Origin: Allodiplogaster sudhausi
Taxonomy: Eukaryota > Nematoda > Chromadorea > Rhabditida > Diplogasteridae
Length of the DNA stretch: 64,000 bases
Assembly (NCBI GenBank): GCA_945643635.1
Contig: CALZFC010000042.1
Span: 1,203,501-1,267,500 of the forward strand
Direction: 5' to 3'
Positions 1 through 13,148 of this stretch are shown here, piece by piece. The position numbers were made by a program, and so were the translations under genes. The notes beneath the pieces were generated by a model, which saw only the letters and a program-made list of their open reading frames with translations, searched no databases and was not told the origin of the DNA. Numbering within the stretch: the stretch's first letter is position 1; each line of letters begins with the position of its first letter.

Positions 1-2181
1 TTAAAAATCGGCTTGATCTGCTTTTCGAATCACAAGGAATGCATGCACTTAAGTGTCACTGCCAACATGGAGCCCATTGTAATTTTGAAGTATTTCATTC
101 TCACTTGAAAGAACGCAAAAATGCTGCCTTTCTGTGGCAATCTGAAGAGAGTGCAGCAAAGAGCGTCATCTTGAACATTTTATTGTACCCGAGTAAATAG
201 CACGCCCAAAGTTCAATCAGGACGATGGCGTGTCTCGGGATTGCTTCTGTCTGAACACGACAAAAACCACCATTTTCCTTCATTCCACTCCTCGCTGCTC
301 AATGAGAAGGCTGACTCATTTACAGTATGCCTTAAGTGCATGTGCCTTTTTTGATCCCAAGAAGAGTATGATGATATCATCTAGAGAATTTCCTTGTATG
401 CGCAAATTTTTTTTACAGTTTTCACAATTTGACAATAAGATGACGAATTAGTAATAGTTGATTTCTTTTTGTTAACAAAGGACATGACAATTTTGCAGAC
501 AGCCGTTTGTTCAGTTTCCAAATAGGAAAACGCATGAGTGATTCTCTCACATCACTTTTACAAAAGTTAAGTTTTTATTTTGTGGAATTTGTCCTTGTTT
601 TCAAGGCAATACATACTCATTGTTATAATAGAAAGCACGTCCGGTCTGTACAAATTTTCTGTTCCGATCTCTTCCGTCTCGTCTGAATGAATTGAATGGA
701 AACATTCTATTTTTCTTTCTTCTCCCACTTGAAACTTTTTTAATAGCTTATATTTACAATTCACTGACATCCGCCTCTATCTTTGCTATAGAAATGATTT
801 AATACCCCAGTAATATAAATACCTTGCTCTCTTACTACTCTCATTGTATGGCTCTACAACAGGCATGGCGGCCTCCTCGTCCGAGGCGACGTCGTGTTAT
901 TGCTCGCCCTCTCTTTCTCTGTCTTTCCCTTTCTCCCTCTCTCCTCTATCTCTTTCTCGTGTGCATGTTAACTTATTCATGAGAGTGCCCCGGGGTGCTC
1001 AACGAGGAGCGAGAAAAGGGAGGGCGAGAAAGGCGACGGTTGCTGCAAGCAGTGTCGACGGGTCAGAGGCAGAAGAAAGTCGTGCAGTGAATCTGTGAGA
1101 GAGCGGCATGCATTTACTACTTCACTTACCCGCTTACTCGACTCTTCTCTCTGGGCTGCTTCGTTTGGAAGCTATTCCGATTCTATTTGACACAGAGTGA
1201 TAATCTCAAAATCAGTAGAGCAGCGCGCTTAGCTGCCGCATTGCTTCATCCACATTTTCGAACATTTTTCACATCTTTGTCTCTCCAAGTGCTCATCGCT
1301 CCCTTTGCTTAAAACTACTAAGACTGTTCATGGTCGTTGAATCTTGTCAAGGTGTGCTTCATGTTCTCTTGGGCAGACAATAGGTTGCGCACCTTCTATC
1401 CCAGTCATAAATGTCTGAGGGTTCCACGAGTGACACTTGGCCTTTCCATGTTAACACACGAAGCCAAGTTGACTAGCTCAACTCGCCTACGTGGTCATAC
1501 GGTAGCCAAGTAAGAGGGCCTCCTCCACTTTCACTTTCATCCGGAACTCTCAAATTCCTCGTTTTACAGTATGTTCACTCGAAATGCGAGAGCAAAGATA
1601 GAGTTGGTGGTTTTTGCTTGCGGGGTAAAAATACTTTGTGGTGAGAGAGCAGAGATGGAAATGGCGTCACTCTCTTCTGCACTCAACTTCCTGGTCGGTT
1701 GAATTCGCTCCTACTCTCTTCTGCTATTTATGCCAAAATGTTAAATTTGCAGATCTCGGCAGACTTATTCTTCCCTCTCACTTCCGTCTTTTTCTTTTTT
1801 TCTTCCACACTCTTCAATTCCAATTCAGGCTACACAATTTCTCCAAATCTCTGCATAGCATTTGGATTCTTCCAGCTTTTACTCTTCTCGTTCTTCTTTT
1901 GATTCCCCACATCACAGCCCAATGAATCCCAGAGGCATGGCTTTTTTTGTTACCAGAAAGCTGCTGGACTTTCTCTTCTTTCTACAATGGAAGCTCGTTA
2001 GCTGTTTCTTTTTGGGCTCATCGCTTAATGCTGCGAGTTTTGGTCCTCTTTGTCTCCCCAATCTTTTGTTGCCTTCTTCAGTCAACCATACTGTTGTCTT
2101 TTCTTTATCTCATATCGCACGCTCTTTCTATCTCTCTCCTCATTCCCTCTCTCTCTATCTCCCTTTCTCTCTATCTCCCTT

Positions 2182-2228
<47 letters not shown>

Positions 2229-2500
2229 TTCTCTCTCTGTGCCCATTCTGCCATTGCAATTCAGAGAGAATGGCTAAGTTGCATGCATGCGAACGCTGCA
2301 CTTTCAGTGATTCTGCTTGATTTCATCTTGTCCTCTTCAGCTGTTTTTTTCTTGATCTTCGATAGCTCACTCGATTGTCCAAAGGCAAAAGTTCAGAATA
2401 TCTTTTAGCAAATAAATCAAATGTTCAAACGGCAAACACAATAATATGATGCTTCTGGGAACTCCTTGTAACTGCATCCATTCCTGTCAACCTTGCGAAC
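1..2500. other. Non-coding, CT-rich stretch
   Basis: I see no convincing exon. Open frames here are Ser/Leu-rich readings of pyrimidine tracts. A dense (CT)n/(CTTT)n block lies at about 2110-2240. A GC-richer patch at about 860-1100 is interrupted and lacks paired splice sites. Confidence 0.6.
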
Positions 2501-2512
2501 AGGTGAAGGATA

Positions 2513-3125
2513 AATTTATTTATTTATTTATTCATACATCAATTTAAAAATGTGACAACAAATAGAATACCACGTCATGCTATCAGTGAACTAATGAGAA
2601 AGGGGTGGGGGAGGTAGGGAAAGGCCGGCAACACTGAACCTCCAGGCATGTGACGTAAATAGAGCGGCGGGAGCGACTTCCCGAGGGGTGGGCCAGGCCC
2701 CTACAGCACTTGAGGAGTGTGCTGGCGCCACACACCAGGAGGTGCAGAGTGCAGCAAAGGGGAGTGAAAGGGGGGAGGGAGGGAGAAGAGTAGTATAGTT
2801 CATATACATGTATGTATATGTAAAGATAAAACAAACTCTCTGCACTGGATAAATTAAAGGAAATATAGCATTATAGATTTGAATAATCTATTCGAAAAAT
2901 CTCTAGAAGCGGAATACTCTCAATATGTTTCTTAAAGATTGTAAGGCTCTGAGATTGCACTGCAGAGGACGGAAGAGACATGTATCGACTAGGCAAACGG
3001 ATGGCAAAACTATTATGACGAATCTTGAGCTTCCAGCGAGAAATATGAAAATTGTGCACAGATACACGACCGTTTGAAGCCTTAAAAGTAATAAACTTGC
3101 TAAGTTGTATTATCGTTAAATCGTA
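2513..3125 (-). mobile_element. 5'-truncated LINE (CR1/L2-like non-LTR retrotransposon), 3' end
   Basis: On the minus strand an open frame from about 3125 to a stop at 2871-2873 resembles the C-terminal tail of CR1/L2/Rex-type reverse transcriptases. It has the order 'DLTIIQLSKFITF', then 'RWKLKIRHNSFAIRLPSRY', then 'SLPSSAVQSQSLTIFKKHIE'. The family pattern is R..F..R....WN.LP..VV...S...FK..ID, but here Trp-Asn is replaced. A stop lies directly upstream, so only the last 80 or so residues survive. Below the stop is about 340 bp of GC-richer 3' UTR-like sequence, then a (TTTA)n run at 2514-2532, which on the element's strand is the short (AAAT)n tail typical of such LINEs. Family assignment is inferred from pattern, not a search. 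Confidence 0.6.
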
Positions 3126-3129
3126 TTAT

Positions 3130-4097
3130 CGAGAATTTTTCTAAGTATGCACACCCACGACCGTTGCATGAACATCTGTTCGCAAATATAGCAGTGCTTG
3201 GTGCACGTGTAAACTGATTATTTCGACAAGAAAGGAATATACTCGATTTTATGCTCTCATTTTTGAACTGCGGTGGCCATAAAAACTTATGTATGTACAT
3301 GAGAGCAGACATCTGTGCTCTCTTAAGGATTCCTGTCTACATTTTGCACTTCAAATGTGAAAAGAGCAGGTGGAGTGTCACGAACATTACGAAGATATTG
3401 AAACAGAGCGAAAGAGCACATGAAATGAAGCCTGCGCGTCCTCTTTTCTACATAACTGCTAATCTGGATTTACATATTTCTAATCTAAAGGGCACTGGAA
3501 TCTTCGGGAGAGCTTTGACAAGCCGTGGAACGGAACAAAGAAAAAGAGGTGTACATCCGTGAGAGCCGAAGATAAAGAGAGAAGGGGACTGAGCAGAGAT
3601 GAATTTACATACGGATCGAGACTGTCAGCCTAATCTTATCAAATCAACTTGTTCATCTTGTACAATCTTTTTCACTAGTTCTCCCACTTGTGTATACGTA
3701 TTTTCTACTTAACTCAATTTATGGGAAAATTTTCCCTCTTAGTCGAAGCTGAATCTCATTTTCAGGTGCCGACATGATAACTCGTATGTATATCGCAGAT
3801 AAATATGCATATGTATGTATGCATTTACTACATATATAGGCCGGTCTTGTCGGTAAAACTTTTTGTTGTAATATTTTTTATCTCTTTCCTTAGACAAATA
3901 CCAGTGATTCGTGATGTGATTCTTGCGCTCCTTAGAACATCTCATAATCTCTTGATATTTACTTCCTTCTGCGTATTCATTAAACGCTCCCTTTGTTCGT
4001 CTTCCGCGTCTCTGCCCCTGCACTCATTTTCATTTTTCTTTTCGCCGCCTAATTCATTCGTGCGCCGCCCCTCTCTTCACTGACAATCTCTTTTTTC

Positions 4098-4149
<52 letters not shown>

Positions 4150-6035
4150 GTTTCTCTTTTTTGATGTGCATAACTTTTATGTTTTATCTCTAAACCTCTA
4201 CGAATATTTTTCCTTCTATCATCTTTCTATTCTGCATCTCCTTTCTTTCTACCTCTCTCATCTTTCTTAGTCTCCTTCTCTCTCAGTCTCTCTCATTCTC
4301 GCCCTATCGACCTCGCTCTCCATCCCTCTTCTCCCTCGTCATCTCCTTCATTCAGTAGACGATGTCGCCTCCGATTCATCAGTCTTCCTCTCACGGGGAG
4401 TGCGACATGCTCTTCTCCTTGCCACGGTCGCTGTTCCTCTCCCTCCTTCACTTCTCAGACCCCTTTTCACCTCGTCCACGACCCTACAGACCCCTGCCCC
4501 ACCCCTTTACACCTCTCTCTTCCACTGCTACCTCTCACACCATATCCACATCAATTAGCGTCAATTTCCGAAAGTTGCCGACACGCGGCAAAAGTTCCCC
4601 TTCCCTGTAAAGCCTTTTGCTTACATACGTTTCTGTCTTTCTTCAACAATCTCCAATTCGCAATTTGTAAAGTCGAAAATCTTTCCGCGAGCATTAGAAA
4701 CGCCAGATTCTGCCTCGGGCAAGAAGAGCCACGCTCTCCTCCCATTAGATTTATGGCTTTTCTCTTTCACAGTTGAGTGAAGAGAAAGATGAATTAGAGA
4801 CGCTAGCCAGGCAACCTGACCATGAGGGAGAAGCAAATCATTCGTCTGAATACAACGGCTGCTTTTCCCACCTATTAACATAATAAATTATTTCTGAATA
4901 TTCATAACAGCCAAAAACATTTTTGCTGAATATGCTTGTTCAGTCTGCGATTTTGTTATATTATGATGTAAGTAATTCTAGAAATGCCTTCTAGTCAACA
5001 TTGAATTCAGTGCGTATTTACATTCGTGTTCCGGTAATTTAGCATCTCATGCGAGCCGAGCTGAGGCAGACTTGAGCGGCAAAGTGTTTCATGCCCGAGA
5101 ATTGCGACGCTTTTCTTGTGTGACGCGACGAGAGCTTTAATTGCTTCTTCTTCTGTTAGAACGGCAAGAAGCTTTGCTTTCATACAAAGTATACATGGAC
5201 GGTTCACTCTTGTTCTTGAACAATCACTGTTACGGACTTTCTGAACATGAATATTTCTTGCAGTATAAGAACGATTTAATCTAGATTTGATTTGCTTTGC
5301 AATTTTATAATATATTTTATATGTTCATCGATAATTCTGTTTCTTACCATTTCTGGTGAGATCCGGTAAATAGTCGCTGAATTGGCTTCCTCAGTCATTT
5401 GTATTCTTATTATACAAATTGAAATCGAGTTCACAGGGATCAAAAAAGGATTTTTTTTATCCTTATGCACTCGATTTCATGTTGTGTACACATGCACACT
5501 TGCCTTTTTTGACGGCACGTGCACCTTCTCTTTTGCTACTTATGTATTTGTTGACCTTTGAAAAGAAAATATTATAAGCAACCTTCAGTATGACTGTTTT
5601 GGGTACGCTTGCCCTTTGTCGAGAATATTTTTTTTTGCTCTTCACGTGCTTCTGAACTAATGCGGTGTTCACATGCAGACATACATATTTTCATGTTAAA
5701 TTACATTAGAGCGAGCTGGCGGCATTCAACAAAAACATTTGTTGTTGAATGTTGCCATTTCACTGAGCTGTCACCGTACTTATTTCCTCAATATCCTCTT
5801 ACATTCATTTCAATTTGTCTGTAGGTTGACTCTTAAATTTTCATTCAGACGAAATATCTTGTCACTTTTTCATTTGAACTCGGATCTGAACAGAATGATA
5901 ACAAAGACCTCTTTCATTCATACTCTTCATTGCACTAATTGTAAGAAGTATGAAGTTTTCATTGACTTCGTGCATAGTAATTTGATTAATCCGAGCTAAT
6001 CTTTCGTGATCGCGAACGTGCTCTTCCATCTTATC

Positions 6036-6085
<50 letters not shown>

Positions 6086-7370
6086 CTCTCTCTCTTTCTG
6101 TCTCACTATCTTTATCTCTATCTCTTCTCTCTCTCTCTATGTCTCTCTCTGTCTCACTCTCTCTCTCTCTCTCTCAGGTATAAACAGGAGCGGCGCGTGC
6201 CTCTCAAGCGGCTCGCGTTCGTGCGCATCCCGCCAGACAGAGACATCCATCCGGAAGAGCCCCCCTTCAGGGCTTCTTCTCCCTTCTCTCTCCATTGTTG
6301 TCTCCCCTTCTTCTCTTCACAATGACGGAAGACTCCTCCTCCGCCACTCACCACACCCGGCGACCTGAAGTATGCTAACTTGACGCTATAATTTAACATG
6401 CATTTTACTTAAATTATGAAATTACTCTTGAAACTATAATTATTGATCAATGACCGGACCTGCGCAACCTTAAAAGACAGCTCCGGTGAATGTGCGTGCA
6501 TATAAAAGAAGTCATTTTCCGCCCTTCCTTTTCTCTCTACACGCACTATTTTCACGCGCTCTCGCGTGCTCTCAACGTACAGTGCCTTCTTATGTTAGCA
6601 CCTAAAGAAAGTCGAGAGATCATGGAAAGAATGAGAGAAAAGGAGCGCAGAAAATTTCTTGAGATGCGCACATATTCGCCGGAGCGGTCCTTTAATGAGC
6701 AGAGATGATCTATTATATACAAACATCTTGCAGCTTTAACAACAACTAGTATAGTACACTATGGTTATGGAAGATATGCTTTGATTTTTGATTTCTTAAG
6801 CCAGATAACTGACTTATATCCGCATACGAGAAGTATTTTAAGAACGTGACGTCATAAAACGTGTGTATGGCAAGGTGGAGTGTGCATGTTGTGTTGAGGA
6901 TTTATCTCTCTCTTTCTGCAATCTTTCTAGGATCTGTTAATCTCCTTTTCGCCTCTTCGGGTTTCAATTCCTAATCCTATTCTCGAAATACCAGACAATT
7001 CATCATCGTGAGAATGTGTGTCACTCTAATGCAATAGAACACAGCGAGCCAAGCTCATTTCTTCTCGGCTGATCTGATTAACAGAAAAGGCGAGGATTCT
7101 GCAGTCCTCTTATGTTTGATCTTTCATGTCGAATACGAAGAATGGGAAGATTTCTTTATTAGAAATTAGGTGGCTAAACTAGAGAGAGCTTGGAAAGGTG
7201 TTGCGAACCCAATAGACACCGTCAATTGTTATGAACATACATATAAGTGCTGTGCACGAAATGGCAACTCGGTAAAAGAGATCACTAACAATAAACAAAG
7301 AATATGTTAAATGAAGGAAAAATGAGTAATATAATTATCTTATTAAAAGTGTATTATGCAGATAAATAAT
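3130..7370. other. Non-coding region upstream of the neuropeptide gene
   Basis: No exon that I can support. It contains long CT tracts (about 4099-4150, 6042-6178) and TATGTATG/ACATACAT runs near 3780-3830. A GC-rich island at about 6180-6370 follows a TATAAAC at 6180 and holds a short ATG frame ('MTEDSSSATHHTRRPE') ending at a possible GTATGC donor. It could be an untethered first exon, but nothing downstream joins to it convincingly. Confidence 0.5.
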
Positions 7371-7372
7371 GA

Positions 7373-10300
7373 ATGTTGTTTGAGATGCGATGTCTGGCGG
7401 CGTGCCTGCTGCTCGTGGCCCTGCAGCTGCCGCCGCCTTCTGCCGCCTTCTCTATCCGCGAGCTGATCCGCGCCGGCGGCAAGCGGACAGATCCCAATGC
7501 GCCCAGTCAGTTCATCTCTCTCTCTTTCTCTCTTTCGCTCTCTCTCTCCATTCCTTAGTCCGTAGAGAAACAAAAGAGATACTTTTCTGCGCGACTCCCA
7601 TAATGTTTTCATGTTAATTTCTGAAAATCTCTTCAATGACCAGCATTCCGTTCTTGCAACATTCTTGCACTGCATGCATTCTTTTGAAAATTTGCACGGC
7701 ATCTCCGCTGATTTGCTTATGCACACCAATAGAAAGGGTTCTTTCTTCTAGCTTTTACTGACATGCCTTGCCTGCTGCAAAGTGGAGAGTCAGTCACTTC
7801 GGAAGAAGGTGTCGCCTGCAATTAGAAAGGGGCGGAAGTGGGCAAAGCGAGAAGAGACGGTTCATTGAAAAAAAAACAGCCGCACTTGTCAATAATGATG
7901 TGATGTCTGTCTGAGGGAAGAGAGAGGAAAAGAGAGTGAGAGAGAAAGAGACAAAGAAAGAGTGTGCAGTTAGGGAGAGAGAGATGAGAGAAAGATAGAG
8001 AGAGCAAGTCGGCCGACAAGATTGTTATTTAATAGGAGATTCGATGGCCTGAATCACACTTTGTTGCCCGGGAAAAATATATCACAATTGGGCATTTGTA
8101 AGTAGGCAAGTTAAAAGGCTTCTTGGGCAAGGTGCATTCTACTATAGCCAGATTAATCTGTCTGGTCTCTGAGTTGTACTCCTTCTCATGGGAACACGTC
8201 ATTCTTCTTCATTCTACTTTGGAGGAACTCCAACTTGTGCGGAGTTCAAGTGCAACAAATATATACTGTAGTGGAAATTTGAGGGAGAAAAGAAGAGATG
8301 TCGGACTCTCTGACTTTAGTGTCTCCGGCGGCTGCTGCGGCCTTTGGCGCCCCGCGGCCGGCTGGCGGCTTCGCACGCCATCCGCAAGCGCCAGGCTCTA
8401 CCAGTTAGTCTTAGTGATCTACTCTCCCAGCCACTTCCCTCTGGCTAATCCCCTCGTCCTCTTGTGATTCCGCCGTCTCCCCTCTGATGAGTCTGCACCC
8501 ACAGCGTAGCTTCGTGTGTTCAGTCGTGCGTTATGAATGTGTTCTGAGGAGAGTCGAATGCCTTGTTCAAGAAACTCTTTTGTTCTGCCTCTCTCTCTCC
8601 ATCTCCATCTCTTTTCACTAACTATCTCGCTCTCTTTCTCTTCATCTTTATCTCTCTCACTTCTCTCATGTTCTTCCAAATGCGTTGGCGTGGACTAGTT
8701 TGTGGACACAGCATAAAAATGGATGAGATTCCTAGTGAAGGTCGTCCACTCGTATCCGTCGTCGTGAGTGTCTTCCCATTCCACGGAACTGGCCACTTAT
8801 GCACGGCGCTTTGCGTATTCATTTGCCACACGACGATAGCCTCTCCCTCCGCGCCCCTCTCGCTGCAATGAATTCCGACGTACACGCCTTGGACGGGGCG
8901 AATTGCGCATCTCTTCGTCTTCTCTCTTTCTCACTTCTCTCTCTCTCCTCTCTTTCTCTTCTCTCTCTCCCTTCTCTCTCTCTTCCCCATTCACAGCTTC
9001 CTCTCTCCAACCTTGACAAGTTGACGCCTCCAGAATGACATCACGGCAACTGTTATTGTGAGACAAATTAATTGGAAGTGCAAAATCGGCCGCTGAGCTG
9101 GCGTCTTCAAAAACGTGTAAACATGGACGTAGAAATAGTGGGTGTGCAAAGGGGCAGCCTAGCAGAGCAGAGTGATGTCCACGATCTCGTGCAGACATCC
9201 AGCGACATCAATTACAATTACGACTGACGCGGACCTCCCGCAACACACTTCCTGCTTTGCTGTCGAAGTCTGCTTTTCGCACTTTGTTAAGTCATTGCAC
9301 TACGTGGAAGTGATACGGAGTCACATTGTGAAATCCAAAAAATAAAAAATAAGAAAAAGAAAAATAAGAAAAAAAAGAAAGAGAAAAGAAAAGAAAAAAA
9401 GAAAAAAAAATCATAAGAATAAGAAAAAAAGGAATATTCGAAAAAAAAAAAGAAAAAAAGAATAAGCATTCCGCGGGATGTCTACGTCGCGAGCCTGGAA
9501 GGAAGATGTCTATAGGATTCCAAAAAAAAACCAGAAAAAAACGCGCTCCAATTCAAGGTCCCATGACGCTTCTCCGCAAATTTGCGTGATTATGGCAAAG
9601 GCTTTGAATTATCGTCAAGACGTGCAAATTCAGCAGAAGCTGCAGCTTCCTGCTTGGAGGAATTTGTCGTGATGAAAGACACGCCAGCAAGAGCAAAAAG
9701 CATTCCTTAATTTGATGCACTAGAGTGTACTCTATATTTGATCTTTTGAATATCAACGTAAAATTGTTTGCATAGAATGATTTTTTAAAATTGTAAGTGC
9801 TGTGAGAAAAGAGTGCAAATCTTCTTCAACTTTCAAAAGGTAATGCAATCAATAGCGAAGAAGCTTTTTGTTCCTTTAAATACGTATGTATATGTACATG
9901 TTTTTGTATGAAATATAATATTACATTTTTTGCACCTTCACCGCGACTGATTGACGTTTTTGGACCTCACTCAGCTCTCTTCCCTCTACTTCTTTGCTCT
10001 CCCTCTCTCTCATACTCTCATTTTCTCTCCCCTCTCTCTCCCTCTTTCCTGTTCTCCCACCCTCTTCCTCTCTCTCTCTCTCTCTCTCTCTCTGCAGCCC
10101 AATGCCCGACATGGCATCCGTTCGAGTGTCCGTCCGGAGAGTGCGTGCCCATCAAGTATCTCTGCGACGGCTCTCCCGACTGCTCTGATGAGTACGACGA
10201 GAACAAGAGCATGTGCACGGCAGGTTAGAGAAGACCGACAGGGGGGCAGCAGAATACAATTATGAAACAGTAATAAGAAGACAGTAGTAATAACATATAA

Positions 10301-11864
10301 TTAATGTAAAATTATGTTGTCTTTCCCCTTAAATTGATTCTAACTACATATATCATCTATTTCATGCAGAAATTGGGGACATTCATATGTAAATATGTCC
10401 ACATCACCTACACTGTAGTGTGAATGCGAGCATTTATATTTTTCGTTCAAGCTTGTTTTCTCATCCAATTCTCCTCTCGTTAGATTGCCATCATTTGTGC
10501 CGTTTTTGACAAACAATTCAGCTTTTCCTCAGCATTCAAAGCGACAGGTGGAAATTGTTCCATTTTCCGCTTTCCACTACTAATTCTGATTCGGCTGATG
10601 GGACATAAAAACAAAACTAAAATTAATAAACCTAAGTTAGAAAATATTACAATTTTAAACAAAACCCTCTAGTGTATAATTAAACTGCGACGATTCCAGC
10701 AACACGGCCACCGGTCGAGGAGACGGCCGCCTTCTTGAAGGCATTGATGCACGCGCACGGAGGCGACTTCCTTGTCAAGGTACAACATCTTCTGATTCAT
10801 TTAGAATTTCTGAAGCTTTCATATTTTTATTTTATATTGAGTTTCTCTACACGTAATTTAATTAAGAAAAAAAAGTTGAACGCTAATGATTCCTTCAAAC
10901 AATGAAGCTCTAACATTTTCATATGGATAAGAAGAAGGAAAATGGAACATAATGAACAAAAGGACGAGAGAAGCTGAAGTGCAATTGAGTGACAAAGAAA
11001 GAACTCTTCCTGCTTTGGTCTTTCTCACTTTCTGGACACTAGAATAAGTTGTCTTTATGTGTCTAAAAGTGCAGACGAGGCGTCCCTATGCATGACCGAA
11101 TTTTCACGTCCTTCATAACTGACAAGTAGTGAATGAACAGCCAGGCGTATGGCTAAAATGACCACAAGAACATTTATAGTAAAAAAAATTAGCCAACTTT
11201 GAAGTTTGATAAAAGATGTAAAAATCAGTTATTTCTTATTTCTTTGCACCCTGAGAAGTGAAAAAAATGCGAAAAAAAGTAAATTTTTTTTCAATTGAAA
11301 CCTCATAAAATTATCTAAATACATAAATACTACATATGTGAATATTACAGGTTTTCGGCGATAAGGCGAAGAGCGAGTTGGCAGCCATGGGAGGAGTGGA
11401 CAAAGTCGCTGTCGCTCTCTCGCGTCAGTCACAGCAACCACACATTTCTTTATTTATTTAAGCAATATTAATAAAGAGACTAACAGAATGAAGAGGACGT
11501 TGTTGGCTCTTTCAGAATCGCCAACCGCCGACGTCTTCGCGTCGGAGATGAAGCTGGACGAGCAGGAGATGATGAAGATGGTCGAGACGCTCGAGGCTAT
11601 CATCGCCGGCAATGCTGAGGTTTCTCAAGCACTTTTTTGTCCTACTTTAAGGTGCAACTTAAAAATTCGTGAATTTCTGTATCAATGGTTTAATTCTACT
11701 GTCCTTCGTTAATCCAAAGAGTTCATTTATTAAAATTGAACCTACTCTAAATGAAAATTCTAAGGCGACAAAAAAAAACATTTTTGTTACAGGGCCTGAC
11801 AAGCAGCGAGTCTGCCGACTTTCGTTTCTTTGCACAAAAGCTGCAGGAGACGGGATTCTTCTAG
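7373..11864 (+). CDS. Prohormone-4 / IDLSRF-like neuropeptide precursor
   Basis: Six exons join in phase: 7373-7505, 10098-10223, 10700-10779, 11351-11423, 11516-11619 and 11793-11864, giving 195 aa. The order is signal peptide (CLAACLLLVALQLPPPSAA), then the short peptide FSIRELIRAGG before a KR site. Next comes an LDL-receptor class A module with six Cys (exon 2: QCPTWHPFECPSGECV.., CDGSPDCSDEYDENKSMC), and then a helical C-terminus beginning TRPPVEETAAFLKAL and ending FFAQKLQETGFF. The same architecture, including RPPVEETA and a ..F..KL..TGF end, is known from arthropod prohormone-4, where the first peptide is IDLSRF-like. It is secreted, and the peptide is presumably released by prohormone convertase at KR. 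GG before KR predicts a C-terminal amide, unlike the classical peptide. A second in-frame ATG at 7385 would also leave a signal peptide. Exon 1 ends at a GTCAGT donor. The 2.6 kb first intron ends in (CT)n-TGCAG. Confidence 0.9.
8297..8401 (+). other. Possible orphan coding exon inside prohormone intron 1
   Basis: A GC-rich 105-bp segment starts with ATG (MSDSLTLVSPAAAAAFGAPR, continuing Ala/Pro-rich) and stops at a good GTTAGT donor. It stands out from its AT/CT-rich surroundings. It does not join prohormone exon 1 in a frame that keeps both ends, so it may be an alternative first exon or the start of another transcript. Function unknown. Confidence 0.25.
9334..9470 (+). repeat. A-rich (AAAAAG)n low-complexity tract
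   Basis: About 135 bp made almost wholly of A with scattered G and T (AAGAAAAAAAG-type units). It lies in the first intron of the neuropeptide gene. No flanking element was found that would make it the tail of a retroposon. Confidence 0.8.
10068..10093 (+). repeat. (CT)n microsatellite at a 3' splice site
   Basis: An uninterrupted CT run directly precedes TGCAG and prohormone exon 2, so it serves as that exon's polypyrimidine tract. Confidence 0.85.
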
Positions 11865-12212
11865 GCAAACCACCGGCATGCTTTTCGTCTTGCCCCATTA
11901 AATCTCCCATTCTCCATTCCCTTTCTCCTTCTCTTATCTTTTGTTGGCATGTTTTACGTATTTGTTTTGATTAACATTTTGTATCTTAAGTTGGTCCAAA
12001 CTAATTGTCGTAGTCCATTCTGCACTCAAGCATTCATTATCCATCCTTAGCCATGGCGAACATACAGAATCCACTCTGGTCAGTGAAGATTGAGTTGCTT
12101 CATTCGCTGCAAATTCGGGCAACTCTTTGCCAGGAAGACGCGCGGCTAACTATTTATTATTTCTCTAAGAAAAGAGTTGTTTCTCTCTGTCGCCCCAACT
12201 GGTCTTCCGTCG

Positions 12213-12218
12213 AATAAA
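12213..12218 (+). terminator. Polyadenylation signal of the prohormone gene
   Basis: AATAAA about 350 bp after the TAG stop of the neuropeptide precursor and in the same orientation. Confidence 0.55.
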
Positions 12219-12219
12219 G

Positions 12220-13051
12220 CATTCCGATGTTGGTAGTGCAAACACATTCAATGCTTTCTAGGGATAACTAATACAAATTGCTACTAACACTACTGAACCT
12301 TGCTTTGTTACTTCAAATCTGGATTTTTGCAACTAAAGCTAAGATATTTTCAATTTCCTTGGCCGCTAAATACGATTATTCCGACTTGTTGTCCCATGTA
12401 GACTTTGTTTTGTGGCAACTGGCGCAAACTCGTGAGCTCTTTCCACGGTCAGTGCAAGCCTATTCACATTACATTCTCACTATACAGCTATCTCTACTGA
12501 ATATACCTCTGAGAGTGACTTTCTCATTGAACTCGGAAGATGCCGGGCAATCTCCACTGCCAAACACACCCGCAGCAACTTTCCCGTGAATCTGGGATAC
12601 TCCGAACTATGAATCTCCTTCGTCTGTGCTTCACGAAACTTTATAGTCTTAAATTCTAAAAATGGAAATCGATCCCGAGAAGAATATTACTGAGAAAATA
12701 CGGCTTCAAGTGGAAAGGAGGCAATATGAAGCAAAAAGATTTTTTTCATTACATTCTCGCCACGAGTCTTATGCTTTGTAGTCATTTCGCAACTGAACAT
12801 TTCAGCTTTCACAATAATATCTGGCCTCATATTACTTTATGTGATTCCTCAGTTCTGCTCGCCTTGTTAATGAAGATTTCAAGCAAGAAGATGAAGAGAG
12901 CGATAGTGAGAGAGAGATAGAGTGAGAGAGAGAGAGGGAGAGAGAGCGAGAAAGAGAGAGACGAAAGGATGTCAAGAATATGTTTTCAAGTTCGCGGAAG
13001 CCACAGGTGAAGCCGGCAAGTAGCCGAGCAAGGTGGGCCGTGTTTCCTCTC

Positions 13052-13087
<36 letters not shown>

Positions 13088-13110
13088 GCTCTTCCTCTCT
13101 CTCGCTTTTC

Positions 13111-13148
<38 letters not shown>

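Noticed and set aside
1862..2408. Long Ser/Leu frames of about 150 aa on plus
   Set aside because: They are translations of CT repeats, open in several frames at once, with no splice or start context.
6154..6399. GC-rich island with frames on both strands
   Set aside because: A TATA-like motif and short ATG frame exist, but no joining exons were found.
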